Source: DAOUBP01 sp964474695 (GTDB taxonomy: Bacteria; Chloroflexota; Anaerolineae; CG2-30-64-16). Taken from it: a stretch of 64,000 nucleotides of DNA. The notes beneath the pieces are model-generated. The model did no database searches, was not told where the DNA came from, and saw only the letters and a list, made by a program, of their open reading frames with translations. The stretch lies in the NCBI GenBank assembly GCA_964474695.1, contig CAYYTK010000013.1, positions 1 through 64,000 of the forward strand, written 5' to 3'. A program made the position numbers and the translations under genes. This document shows, piece by piece, positions 1 to 8,900 of this stretch; position 1 is the stretch's first letter; each line of letters starts with the position of its first letter.

Positions 1-993
1 GCAGTCGTGTGAGCCTCCTGAGCGGAGTCCCGCATCGGTGCGCGGGACGTAGTCGTGTGAGCCTCCTGAGCGGAGTCCCGCATCAGTGCGCGGGCCGCAG
101 TCGTGTGAGCATCCTGAGCGGAGTCCCGCATCAGTGCGCGGGCCGCAGTCGTGTGAGCCTCCTGAGCGGAGTCCCGCATCGGTGCGCGGGACGTAGTCGA
201 AGGATGCGGCTCTCATTTGCGCCCATGCCGCCAGCAAATCCTCCACGCCCTTGTATGCCTCAATCCTGCCAAAGAATAAGACATTTATCTTACATTTTGC
301 ATTACGCCCGTTCTCCCCCTCGCCCACACTCCCCCACCCCCCCGTCTCAACCGGCGGCCAGGCGTGCCCCGCGCCCAGGAAGCCGTGCAGCAGCGGGGTG
401 TACGTCACGCGGTCGGGCGAAACGCCCTGCGCGATCAGCCGATCACGGGTGCACTGCCCATGCACCAGCAGGTGGCAGCCGCTGGCGATGATGAGCCGAT
501 TCCAGAGACGGATCAGCGCGGGATAGCGCACGCCGGTATGCGGATCGAGGTCATGCAGCGTGTGGACCACCGGGACCCCGCGCCTGCGCAGCCCGTAGAC
601 CAGGGGCAGGTTCCAGGCATGCACCCCGGTGAAGTGGACGATGGCCGATCGCTGATGGCTGATAGCAGCACTCGCGCGGCGGTATGCGGCGAGGTCCAAC
701 CCCTCGCGTGAAAAACCCGTACCGCGCATTGTGATGGGAGTGTCGATGATCACGTTGGCGCTGTAACGATCGCGGGGCAGCGTCGTCGTCGTCACCAACC
801 GCACGGCATGATCGGCGGCCAGCGATCCGCTTCCTGACCCCTGACCCCTGCCGTCTGACTCCTGACCCCTGCCGCCTGACCACTGGGCAGCCCGGTTCGC
901 CAGATCCGCCGTGTACTGGTGCATGCCGAAGGTCGGCGAGAGCAGGACGTAGGTGATGTTCACGTTGGTTTCTGAATGTTGGATGCTGGGCAT
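1..993 (-). CDS. Glycosyltransferase family 4, 3' end cut by window edge
   Basis: The frame is open from an ATG at 993 through the left edge, giving 331 residues with no stop. An alternative GTG start lies at 963. The N-terminal part reads like a GT-B sugar transferase: NITYVLLSPTFGMHQYTADL, then a TLHDLDPH segment, an HGQCTRD segment and the second-domain strand INVLFFGRIEAYKGVEDLL. This pattern is typical of GT4 enzymes that add sugars to lipid-linked polysaccharides at the inner membrane face. Two inserts look foreign. One is a Gly/Gln/Ser-rich stretch near residues 35-54, encoded by heptamer repeats. The other is four copies of a 16-residue repeat after residue 266, exactly where the second Rossmann domain should continue. 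With the C-terminus outside the window I cannot say whether the enzyme is intact or dead. No strong ribosome binding site is visible before 993. Confidence 0.72.
   Translation of the reverse strand, partial: MPSIQHSETNVNITYVLLSPTFGMHQYTADLANRAAQWSGGRGQESDGRGQGSGSGSLAADHAVRLVTTTTLPRDRYSANVIIDTPITMRGTGFSREGLDLAAYRRASAAISHQRSAIVHFTGVHAWNLPLVYGLRRRGVPVVHTLHDLDPHTGVRYPALIRLWNRLIIASGCHLLVHGQCTRDRLIAQGVSPDRVTYTPLLHGFLGAGHAWPPVETGGWGSVGEGENGRNAKCKINVLFFGRIEAYKGVEDLLAAWAQMRAASFDYVPRTDAGLRSGGSHDCGPRTDAGLRSGCSHDCGPRTDAGLRSGGSHDYVPRTDAGLRSGGSHDC
3..194. repeat. 48-bp tandem repeat, four copies, in frame in the glycosyltransferase
   Basis: Copies begin at 3, 51, 99 and 147 and differ by only a few bases. 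A truncated fifth copy begins at 195 and changes into GTCGAAGGATGC. Because 48 is a multiple of three, every copy reads in frame on the minus strand as a 16-residue unit with core PRTDAGLRSG. The unit contains CCTGAGCGGAG and ends AGTCG, so it is an amplified member of the dispersed CTGAGCGGAG...GTCGAAGG element seen elsewhere in the window. Confidence 0.93.
830..890. repeat. Degenerate heptamer repeat (CTGACCCC/CTGACTC type) inside the glycosyltransferase
   Basis: Short units of the type CTGACCCCTGCCGTCTGACT repeat with variation. They encode a low-complexity GGRGQESDGRGQGSG-like insert on the minus strand between the first helix and second strand of the GT-B fold. Similar units occur in coding DNA at 36035-36085 and 38660-38760. 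They resemble the short tandem heptamers described in filamentous cyanobacteria. Confidence 0.8.
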
Positions 994-1225
994 AAGACCG
1001 AAAAAGGTCGCCGCTGAATTATACAACGGCATCCCAGATGGACAAAAAACCCTGGGGACAACCTGCGCCCCAGGGGTTTAAGCCGGTTCCTCCCGGACTC
1101 GAGGCTTCAACCGGTCTCCCGCATTACGCGTATCCCCGGCCTGACCGGCTAAAGCCTCGAGTCCCAGCCATATCCTACATCTCACATTCTATCTATCCGT
1201 GGAATCCGTGTTCATCCGTGTCCCG
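994..1225. repeat. Intergenic spacer with two hairpin-forming repeats
   Basis: No gene is seen. Bases about 1043-1083 form a hairpin (AACCCTGGGG ... CCCCAGGGGTTT). Bases about 1096-1163 hold a long inverted repeat with arms GACTCGAGGCTTCAACCGGT and ACCGGCTAAAGCCTCGAGTC. The second resembles the GGAGGCTTCAGCCGGTC element at 5047, 5908 and 9985. Bases 1195-1220 carry ATCCGTG repeats. The hairpins lie 3' of the secreted-protein gene and could end its transcript, but only by inference. Confidence 0.7.
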
Positions 1226-4200
1226 CTACCATCGCCTTCGCATCGCCACCCCAGCGATCGCTGCCAGCGCCAGTGCACCCAGCCCCGCCAGCGCCGTCCC
1301 CGCAGCGCCCGTCGCCGCGCCAAACCCCGCCAGCCCCACCGCGTTCGGCTCCGCCACCGTCACGCTCACCGGCTCATGCCGCGTCGCGACCCCGTTCAGG
1401 TCCACGTCCTCCAGCATGTACCAGGTCGTCCCGGCCGCTACAGTCGCATCGGTCCAGGTGTACACGTTCCCCTGCGCCGACCCAGGCGTCAGCGCCGGGA
1501 TCAGCGCCTCGTTGACCCGCGTCCATTCTTGCTGTGGCCGGTCTCCGACCGAGCCACCCGCCGCGCGGTAGACGTTGAACCCGGCGTTGTCGATCTCAGA
1601 GACCGTCTCCCACGCCAGCGTCACTCCCTCCGCCGTCGCGGTCGCACTGAAGCTCGCCAGGTCCACGGCCAGCGGCGAGAAGGTCCAGGTGTAGTCCTCC
1701 ACCTCGCCGTCGGCCGCGCCGCCGAACGGCGCTGGCGCCGCGTCAGGCGCCAGTGTTTGCATCGAGGCATACACGCGGAAGCGTGCGTTGATGGTCTTGC
1801 CGTAGACCGAGGTGCCGGTGTTGAAGCCGACCGGCACGGTGCTCCCCGCGTTGACCTGCTGGTTCGTGAAGACCTGCTCGCCGTTGTCGCTGAAGTCGCC
1901 GTCCTGGTTCCAGTCGAACCAGCCGGTGACGTAGCCGGCGCCGCTGCCGGTGACGGTCAGGTTGACGCCGCCGGTGGACGTCGTGAACGCAGTGCGCGTC
2001 ACGCCGTTGTCGGTGCTGTTATCCGTGCCGGCGGCGAAACCGGTGTCCGCGTCCCAGTCCCCGGCGGCGCCCAACCGCACCGCACCGGTTCCCGTGTGCC
2101 ACGCCACGCCGTAGGAGCTGGCCAGGTCGCTGTAGTCCGCGGTGGCGGCTGCGCGACACAGGGTCAGGCTCCACGAGCTGAGCGTGCCGTTGTAGATGCT
2201 GCCGGTGTCGTCGACGACGCGCAAGCGCCAGGCGTTGGCGCCGGTGGAAGACTTGCCGTCGAACGCGCTCAGTAATCCTTCGGGCCGGTAGGCGCCGGTG
2301 AAGGGAGCGGCACCGGTTGTGATCGAGGTCGCAGCCTCGTCGTCGAACACCGTGTTGGTGTAGTTGTTGCCCGAACCCCCGTTGTCGGTGGAAAGTTCCA
2401 CCGTCGTGTCGTCGGGTCCCAGGAGGTGGATATCTAACTGGTCGTCGTTGCGGTGGGTCAGCGAGCCGATCGTGACGTTCGCGTCGGTGATCACGTATGC
2501 TTCGAGCACGGTCAGCGTGCTGAGTATGCCGCTGCTGCTGTTGATGGTCTTGGGGACATCCGTACTGGCGTAGGTGGCGCAACTCGTGGCTGCGGTATGG
2601 AACGCATAGATGCTCGATACCTGGTTCCCGCAGGTATTCACCGCGGTCACGCGCCAGTAGTACACCGTATCGCTGGCCAGCGCGCTGCCCGGCGTGTAAC
2701 TGGTGGCGGTCAGGCCGCTCTGGTTGATGACCAGGCTGCTGAACGCCGGGTCGGTCGCCACCTGGAGGGTGTAGCTGGTCGCGCCGGTCACCGCGCTCCA
2801 GGTGAAGGTCGGCGTCGTGCTTCCGCCCGTGCTGCCGTCGGCCGGCGCAGTGAGCGCCGGCGCTGCGCCGAGCGGAGTCGTGACGTTCAGCGTTACGTTT
2901 GCCGAGTGCGTCAGGCTGCCCGACGCACCGGTGACCCCGATCGTGTAGGACCCGGCCGCGACCGAGCCTGTGTTGCCGATGGTCAGCGTGCTGCTGCCGG
3001 GCGGCGTCACCGAGGCCGGGACGAAGGTCGCCGTGGCGGGCGATGGGACGCCGCTGGCGCTCAAGGCCACCGCGGAGCCGAACCCGTAGATGCTGCCGAG
3101 GTTGACCGTATACGCCGCGCTGCCGCCCGCGCAGATGCTCTGCGTCGCGGGCGTCGCGCTCAAGGCGAAGTCGGGGGACGCGCTGCACGTCGGGAACTTG
3201 AAGGAGCCGATGCGCGTTTGCCAACTCGCTGTGCTGGTCGTCTGATAGTACTCTTGCGTGTACCAGAAGGTGCAGTCGTCCGAGGGATCGATCTGCATGG
3301 CGCTGTAGTCGCCCCACCGACCAGCCGAGCTGTAAGTCTGTGACCCACCGCCGGCCTGCATGACTGTCTCGCCCTGGGGAAGGCTGCCCAGCGTGTCCGT
3401 CGCCAGCCGGCCGACGTAGCGGATGCCGGGATAGACGCTGGTGCTCGACACGCTGTAGCCCAGCGCCATGTTGCCGTTGGCGTCCATGGCAATGCTGCCC
3501 ATCCAGCGGTGGATTCCGTCGGCCGGTGCGTAGGTGCCCTGCTGGTAAATGGACCAGGCGCCGCCGGTGTTGCGCAACTCGAACCAATGGATGCCCGCGC
3601 GGCCGGAGCCGGCATCCACCGTGTGGTTGCCGACCAGGGCTTGGTGGTCGCCGAAGTTGCGGTACTGCACCCGGTGCATCAGCCGGTCTGATATCGCCTC
3701 CAGGCTAGGGGCTGTGCCCGGTTGAGGCACGCATCGCTCGCGCGTCGCGGTGCACAGATCGGAATCCAGGCTGGTCGTCGCCAGGTTATAGCTCAAGGTC
3801 AGCGTCGAGCTGGATGGGGTAGCCCAATTGACCACGGCCTGCCAGATGCGCAGGTAGTCTGTGGTTGCATCATCCCACTCCAGGATCAGGCCGGGCGCGC
3901 CGCTGGGCGGTTGAGTTGTCCCCTCCCAGTCGGCGGGCAACTGCCCCCCATAGGAGGTGCCCAGGTTCCAATAGATCATCTGGGCGGTTGAGCCCGTCAG
4001 CATCTTGGAACGCTCATAAGCTGCCACTCCCGCGCCTGTGAATGCGGTGCCCGACTGGTTGAACTGGTTGACCGTCAGGTAGTACGCGTCGGGCCACAGC
4101 CCAAAGTGGGGATAGTCGTTCAAGTAGTTGTTCGGCCATGTGTAACTGTAGCGGTACCAGGCGCCGGATGGGTCTGCCGTCTGCGATACCGCGATGCACT

Positions 4201-4879
4201 GGTAAGAAGTCCCGCCTACATTAAGGACGAATTGGCTCATGAACCAGCGGTCGGCCAGGTGATCGTAGAGGGTAATCGGGTCGCCGTCGTTGGCAGTTTC
4301 GCAATCGCCGCCAAATCCGCTCCAGAGGGTGTTGCCGTTGGTGGGCCCTGCTAACCTGGCGCCGGTCTTGTTGTAGATCGCGTAGGCCAGGTTCACCCAC
4401 TGAATGTAGTGGTTGGGGCCTACGTCACCTTGGGTGTCAGGTGGCAATACGCCGTTGACGTTGTTGATCCCCTCCCAGTTCTGGCTGGGAGAGGGCATGT
4501 TGATTGGTCCTTGCCAGGTCTGGAGATTGGGATCGACTGCGTCCGTACCACGTATTTCCGAATTTGGCAGCAGTTCCACCTCGTTCCAGCGGATCAGGGT
4601 CTCCTCCGCCTTCACTGGCTCGATTGCCGGGATATCGCGCAGCGGCGGCGATACATCGACCTTGTCCGGCTGGATCACGATCGGCCCGTCACTCACGGGC
4701 TTCTCGTCAGCCGCCTGGCTGGTTCGGTTCAGCCCCTGCGCCGCACCCGCCGTGCTGAGCGTCCCGGCTCTTGGCCGGGGGGTTGCCAGATCGGGCGTCA
4801 CGACCCAGGCCACGGCCGCCACGACCAACATCAGCGCAACCGCGCCACCGGCCAGTTGGAGCCATTTCTGCTTGTGCAT
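1226..4879 (-). CDS. Large secreted modular surface protein (propeller, P-domain, GEVED, C-terminal anchor)
   Basis: 1217 residues. ATG at 4879 is preceded by AGAGGAGGACCCC, a good ribosome binding site. Residues 1-36 form a signal peptide. About 115-565 looks like a beta-propeller with repeated Trp/Tyr/Asp-rich blades. About 567-670 is Ig-like, 673-765 FnIII, 766-912 a proprotein-convertase P-domain, and 915-1070 a GEVED domain ending DGEVEDYTW. About 1073-1180 is an FnIII-like domain (LAWETVSEIDNAGFNVYRA). The tail 1183-1217 is a NAV motif, a hydrophobic helix and RRRW, a C-terminal sorting or anchoring arrangement. No catalytic site is evident, so the role is probably adhesion or glycan binding at the surface. 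The loop near residue 1105 holds GGSVGDRPQQE, one copy of a dispersed repeat. It is a paralog of the genes at 5977, 10108 and 13774. Confidence 0.82.
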   Translation of the reverse strand: MHKQKWLQLAGGAVALMLVVAAVAWVVTPDLATPRPRAGTLSTAGAAQGLNRTSQAADEKPVSDGPIVIQPDKVDVSPPLRDIPAIEPVKAEETLIRWNEVELLPNSEIRGTDAVDPNLQTWQGPINMPSPSQNWEGINNVNGVLPPDTQGDVGPNHYIQWVNLAYAIYNKTGARLAGPTNGNTLWSGFGGDCETANDGDPITLYDHLADRWFMSQFVLNVGGTSYQCIAVSQTADPSGAWYRYSYTWPNNYLNDYPHFGLWPDAYYLTVNQFNQSGTAFTGAGVAAYERSKMLTGSTAQMIYWNLGTSYGGQLPADWEGTTQPPSGAPGLILEWDDATTDYLRIWQAVVNWATPSSSTLTLSYNLATTSLDSDLCTATRERCVPQPGTAPSLEAISDRLMHRVQYRNFGDHQALVGNHTVDAGSGRAGIHWFELRNTGGAWSIYQQGTYAPADGIHRWMGSIAMDANGNMALGYSVSSTSVYPGIRYVGRLATDTLGSLPQGETVMQAGGGSQTYSSAGRWGDYSAMQIDPSDDCTFWYTQEYYQTTSTASWQTRIGSFKFPTCSASPDFALSATPATQSICAGGSAAYTVNLGSIYGFGSAVALSASGVPSPATATFVPASVTPPGSSTLTIGNTGSVAAGSYTIGVTGASGSLTHSANVTLNVTTPLGAAPALTAPADGSTGGSTTPTFTWSAVTGATSYTLQVATDPAFSSLVINQSGLTATSYTPGSALASDTVYYWRVTAVNTCGNQVSSIYAFHTAATSCATYASTDVPKTINSSSGILSTLTVLEAYVITDANVTIGSLTHRNDDQLDIHLLGPDDTTVELSTDNGGSGNNYTNTVFDDEAATSITTGAAPFTGAYRPEGLLSAFDGKSSTGANAWRLRVVDDTGSIYNGTLSSWSLTLCRAAATADYSDLASSYGVAWHTGTGAVRLGAAGDWDADTGFAAGTDNSTDNGVTRTAFTTSTGGVNLTVTGSGAGYVTGWFDWNQDGDFSDNGEQVFTNQQVNAGSTVPVGFNTGTSVYGKTINARFRVYASMQTLAPDAAPAPFGGAADGEVEDYTWTFSPLAVDLASFSATATAEGVTLAWETVSEIDNAGFNVYRAAGGSVGDRPQQEWTRVNEALIPALTPGSAQGNVYTWTDATVAAGTTWYMLEDVDLNGVATRHEPVSVTVAEPNAVGLAGFGAATGAAGTALAGLGALALAAIAGVAMRRRW

Positions 4880-4897
4880 GGGGTCCTCCTCTCGAAA

Positions 4898-4945
4898 CTC
4901 ATGCGAACAACGGGTGGGTTGTCAACTGCCACTATGGTATCACAT
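4898..4945 (-). promoter_or_regulatory. Conserved 5' leader shared with the paralog at 9828
   Basis: A 48-bp block upstream of the gene starting at 4879 matches 9848-9895 upstream of its paralog with two mismatches. Read on the minus strand it contains TGTGATACCATAG, in which TACCAT is a possible -10 box, and ACAACCCACCCGTTGT, an inverted-repeat-like core. Conservation outside the coding region suggests shared regulation, or merely a recent duplication. Confidence 0.45.
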
Positions 4946-4969
4946 GCTAAGCCGGGGGCAAAACCCGAA

Positions 4970-5070
4970 AACGCCAAAAAGAAACCAGGTTTCGCGACTT
5001 GGGATCGCGAAACCTGGTTTTTTCGTGACACGTCCTGGACTGGAGGCTTCAGCCGGTCTCCCGCCTCACG
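4970..5070. repeat. Dispersed hairpin repeat (GAAACCAGGTTTC family)
   Basis: Inverted repeat with arms AAACCAGGTTTCGCGA and TCGCGAAACCTGGTTT (about 4984-5022), flanked by A-rich and T-rich runs, so it can act as a bidirectional terminator between the secreted protein gene and the toxin-antitoxin pair. It is followed by GGAGGCTTCAGCCGGTC at about 5047. Related hairpins sit at 5838-5890 and 13622-13676. Confidence 0.8.
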
Positions 5071-5103
5071 CACCTCTCTCACCCAACCGCTCAACCCCCT
5101 TTG

Positions 5104-5439
5104 TCAGAGGAACTCGACGTGATTACGCATTTCCTCAGGCGTCAAGACGTTGCTGACAAGCATTAGCCCCCGGATGACATCTCCAACAGGCATTCGGCGA
5201 TGTCCATAGACAATGCCGGCGTGCGAGAGGCCCTGAGTGTGCAAGCGCAGAAAATCGTCGTCTTGAGTGAAGATGACGCGGCCCTGGACTTCGGCCAGCG
5301 CAAGGTGGCTGCGGTCGCTTTCACCTGCTAAGCCAGCTTCTTGTACGGTCAGGACATCGATCCCGCGCCGGCGCAGACCAAGCGCTACGGCACGCGCCAC
5401 GTGTTCATCCAGGTAGAAGCTGATACGCTGTTCAGCCAT
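5104..5439 (-). CDS. DUF5615 PIN-like toxin
   Basis: 111 residues. The start ISFYLDEHVARAVALGLRRR and the motif FTQDDDFLRL match the DUF5615 family of PIN-like nucleases, small proteins with an N-terminal Asp/Glu (LDE) and a later DxDF acidic motif that together would hold the metal for RNA cleavage. It overlaps the upstream DUF433 gene by 8 bp (5432-5439), the usual arrangement of this type II toxin-antitoxin pair, with the antitoxin first. The presumed role is an RNA-cleaving toxin neutralised by its partner. Family assignment is firm; toxin activity is inferred from the family. Confidence 0.85.
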   Translation of the reverse strand: MAEQRISFYLDEHVARAVALGLRRRGIDVLTVQEAGLAGESDRSHLALAEVQGRVIFTQDDDFLRLHTQGLSHAGIVYGHRRMPVGDVIRGLMLVSNVLTPEEMRNHVEFL

Positions 5440-5746
5440 GTGCGGCGTTCACGCGGCGCGTGGCCAGCTTGGAGGGGATGCGCTGCTTGAGTGTGGCGAT
5501 AAAGCTCTCTTGTTGGCGGATGGCCTGGTCCATTTCGGCCTGATGTTCATAGTAATAAGCCAGCGCGGCGTAAATATCTGCCAGGTCGAGACTGTATTCG
5601 GCGGTTATCTCATCAGCACTGCGCCCCAGCCATTCGTGCCAGATGACGATATCCTGCACAGTGATGCGATGCCCGGCGATGCGCGGCTTGCCGCCCGCGA
5701 TATCGGGGGTGGCTTCGATGCGCTGATCCAAGGCTATTTCCAACAC
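5432..5746 (-). CDS. DUF433 antitoxin
   Basis: 104 residues from a GTG at 5746, chosen because GAAGGAG lies just upstream; an ATG further out at 5896 would run back into the intergenic hairpin repeat. The segment PDIAGGKPRIAGHRITVQDI followed by EITAEYSLDLADIYAALAYY is the signature of DUF433 helix-turn-helix antitoxins. It should bind the DUF5615 protein and its own promoter. The C-terminal ~35 residues (HQAEMDQAIRQQESF) are helical and probably contact the toxin. It overlaps the toxin start by 8 bp, implying translational coupling. Confidence 0.85.
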   Translation of the reverse strand: MLEIALDQRIEATPDIAGGKPRIAGHRITVQDIVIWHEWLGRSADEITAEYSLDLADIYAALAYYYEHQAEMDQAIRQQESFIATLKQRIPSKLATRRVNAAHG

Positions 5747-5976
5747 CGTATTTCTCCTTCTGTCTCGTCGATATGGGCCCGTTATCCTATCTTGCTCTGA
5801 TTTTATCACGTCTTTTGCCGTTTGCCAAGCAGCCAAAAAAGAAACCAGGTTTCGCGCCGCATGCAACCATGTGCTGAAACCTGGTTTCTCTCTCATACCT
5901 CTCGGATTGGAGGCTTCAGCCGGTCGCTCGCCTCACGCGCATATCTCACCACCTTGAACCTTTTGCCTTGAACCTC
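5747..5976. repeat. Intergenic spacer with dispersed hairpin
   Basis: Holds a second GAAACCAGGTTTC hairpin (about 5838-5890, arms GAAACCAGGTTTCGCG and GCTGAAACCTGGTTTC with an imperfect loop). A GGAGGCTTCAGCCGGTC element follows at about 5908. It separates the toxin-antitoxin pair from the 3' end of the next secreted protein gene. No gene is seen. Confidence 0.75.
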
Positions 5977-8900
5977 TTACCGCCGTTTCCGCGCCGCCAC
6001 CCCCGCAACCGCTCTTAGAGCGGCCGCCAACGCCAGCGCGGCCAGCCCGCCCAGCGCCGGCAGCGCACCGCCCGCCGCGCTGAACGCCGTCATATGCACC
6101 GCGTTCGGCTCTGTCACCGTGACGCTCACCGGCTCATGCTGCGTCGCGACCCCATCCAGGCTCACGTCCTCCAGCATGTACCAGGTCGTCCCGGCGGCCG
6201 GGGCTGCGTCGATCCAGGTGTAGGCGTTCCCCTGCGCCGAGCCGGGCGTCAGCGCCGGGATCAGGACCGCGTTGAGCATGACCCACTCTCCGCTGGGGCC
6301 GGTCTCCGACCGTGCCCCCTCTTGCTGTGGCCGGTCTCCTTCTTGCTGTGGCCGGTCTCCGCTGTGGCCGGTCTCCGACCGTGCCCCCTCCTGCTGTGGC
6401 CGGTCTCCGACCGAGCCACCCGCCGCTTCTTGCTGTGGCCGGTCTCCGACCGAGCCACCCGTCGCGCGGTACACGTTGAACCCCGCATTATCGATCTCAG
6501 AGACCGTCTCCCACGCCAGCGTCACCCCCTCCGCCGTCGCCTCCGCGGTGAAGCTCGCCAGGTCCACGGCCTGCGGCGAGAAGATCCAGGTGTAGTCCTC
6601 CACCTCGCCGTCGGTTGCGCCGCCGTAGGCCGCCGCGGCTGCATCCGGGCCGAGCGTCTGGGCCGAGGTATACACGCGGAAGCGCGCATTGAAGGTCTTG
6701 CCGTAGACCGAGACGCCGGTGTTGAAGCTGACCGGCGTCGTGCTCCCCGCGTTGACCTGCTGGTTAGTGAAGACCTGCTCCCCCGCGTCGCTGAAGTCGC
6801 CGTCCTGGTTCCAGTCGAACCAGCCGGTCACCCAGCCGGTCGCGCCGGTGACGGTCAGGTTGACGCCGCCGGTCGAGACCGTGAAGGGGATGCGCTCAAC
6901 GCCGGTGTCGGTGGTGTTATCCGTGCCGTCGGCGAAACTGATGTCCGTGTCCCAGTCCCCTGCCGGGCCCAGCCGCACCGCGCCCGATCCCGTGTGCCAC
7001 GCCACGCCGTAGGAGCTGGCCAGGTCGCTATAGTCCGCGGCCGAGGCCGTGGGTGCGCCGCACAAGGTCAGGCTCCAGCTATTCAACGTGCCGGTGTCGC
7101 CGCTGGCGTCATCGGTGACGCGCAACTGCCAGGCGCCGGCCGAGGTTTTGCCGTCGAGGGCCGCCAGGCTCCCCTCCGGCCTGTACGATCCGGTGAAGGG
7201 CGCGCTCCCGGAGGTGATCGAGCTTGCCGCCTCGTCGTCGAAGACGGTGTTAGTGTAGTTGTCGCCGCTGCTGCCATTGTCCGTGGAGAGCTCAACCTGG
7301 GTCGCGTCCGGGTGCAGGATGTAGATGTCCAGGTCTGCGTCCCAAGTATGGACGATCGAGCCGATCGTCACGTTCACGTCGGTGACGCTGAAGGTAGCGG
7401 GGACGGTCACGTTGCTGTTGATCGTCGTGTTGTCGCTGATCGTCTTGGGCACATCGGTGCTGGCGTAGGTGAGACAGCTCGTCGCCGCGGTGCGGAACGC
7501 CCACGTTACCGAGGCGCTGCCCGTGCCGCACGCGTTGTTGGCGTTCACCCGCCAGTAGTAGACCGTGTCGGAGCCGAGCGCCGGGCTCACCATGTAGCTC
7601 GTCCCGGTCAGGCCGGTCGCCGAGCGCACCACGGTGCTGAAACCGGGATCGGTCGCGACCTGGATGTCGTAGCTCGTGGCGCCCGCCAGCGCCGCCCAAC
7701 TCAGCGTTGGCGTCGCCCCCGCGCCTGTCGTCCCGTCAGCCGGCGCGGACAAGGACACCTGGCCCAGCGGCGCGCCGCTCGAAATGTTCAGCACCACCGT
7801 TTCCGAACGGGTGGCGCCGCCCGACGTGCCCGAAATGGTCACGTTGTAGCTGCCGACGGCCGCCGCCCCCGTGTTGCCGATCGTCAGCGTCGTGCTGCCG
7901 GGCGGCGTGACGGGATTGGCGCCCCACGAGGCGGTGACCCCGCCGGGCAGGCCGCTGGCGCTCATCGTCACTGCGCCGCTCCAGGCGCAGGTGGCGGACG
8001 CCTGGACCGTGTAGACGGCATTTGATGGCTGGCACACCGTCAGGGTGTTGGGCGAGGCATCCGGCGAAAAGTCGGCGTCGTGGCGGAACGAGATCACCCG
8101 CGTCGCCGACGTGCTCCCGGACATGTACTCGGTGGTATACCAGAAGGTGCAGTCGTCGCTCGGGTCGATGCCGATCCCGGAGTAGTCGCCCCAGCGGTCA
8201 TAGGAAGCCTGCGAGCCGGTGCCCGCCTGTGCCACCACGTCGACGTAGGTCATCGTGCCCGGCGCATCCCATGCGCGGCGGCCGGCGTAGCGGATGGAGG
8301 GATAGATGGTGCTGCTGGTCAACGTGTAACCCAGCCCGATGCCGCCGCCGCCATCCATCGCCACGCTGGTCACCGAGCGGTGACTGGCATCGCCCCCGCC
8401 GACGACCCCCTCCTGATACTTCGACCAGGCGCCGCTCACCCGGCGCAGCTCGAACCAGCGCACCGCGGCCGTGTCTGCACCGTCCACGTCCTCGGCAAAG
8501 CCGCCGACCAGTGTGTCGTAACTGCCCCAGTTGCGGTATTGCAGCGGCTGATGGAGCGGCTCGCGGATCGGGTCGAGACCCTGGCCGTTGGGTTGGTCCA
8601 TGCAGGCCCAGTTGCTGCCGGTGCCGCACAGGGTGGCGTCGTACTCGCCGATCGCCACGTCGGGCAGCTCGGTCAGCGTCGAGTTGGCCGGCGTCGTGAA
8701 GTCGACATCGAACTCATACATCTCCAGGAAGTCGGTTGAGGGATAGCCCGACGGGCCGTTCACCTCCGTGTCGTTCGGCCTGGCAAAGAGGCCGCCCAAC
8801 CCGGCTGGCGGCGCGGTCGGCCCTTCCCACGAGGCCGGCACGAGCAGTTGGAAGCCGAAACCGGACAATTCGGGCACGTTGAACATCTGATAGGTCGCCG

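Noticed and set aside
3..194. Possible CRISPR array
   Set aside because: The 48-bp units are contiguous with no unique spacers; they are a coding tandem repeat.
1199..2275. Long plus-strand reading frame opposite the first secreted protein gene
   Set aside because: High-GC antisense shadow: Arg/Ala/Val-rich, no motif, no start signals, while the minus strand gives a coherent multidomain protein.
5747..5896. Longer DUF433 protein starting at 5896
   Set aside because: The extra residues are encoded by the intergenic hairpin repeat, and the GTG at 5746 has a proper ribosome binding site.
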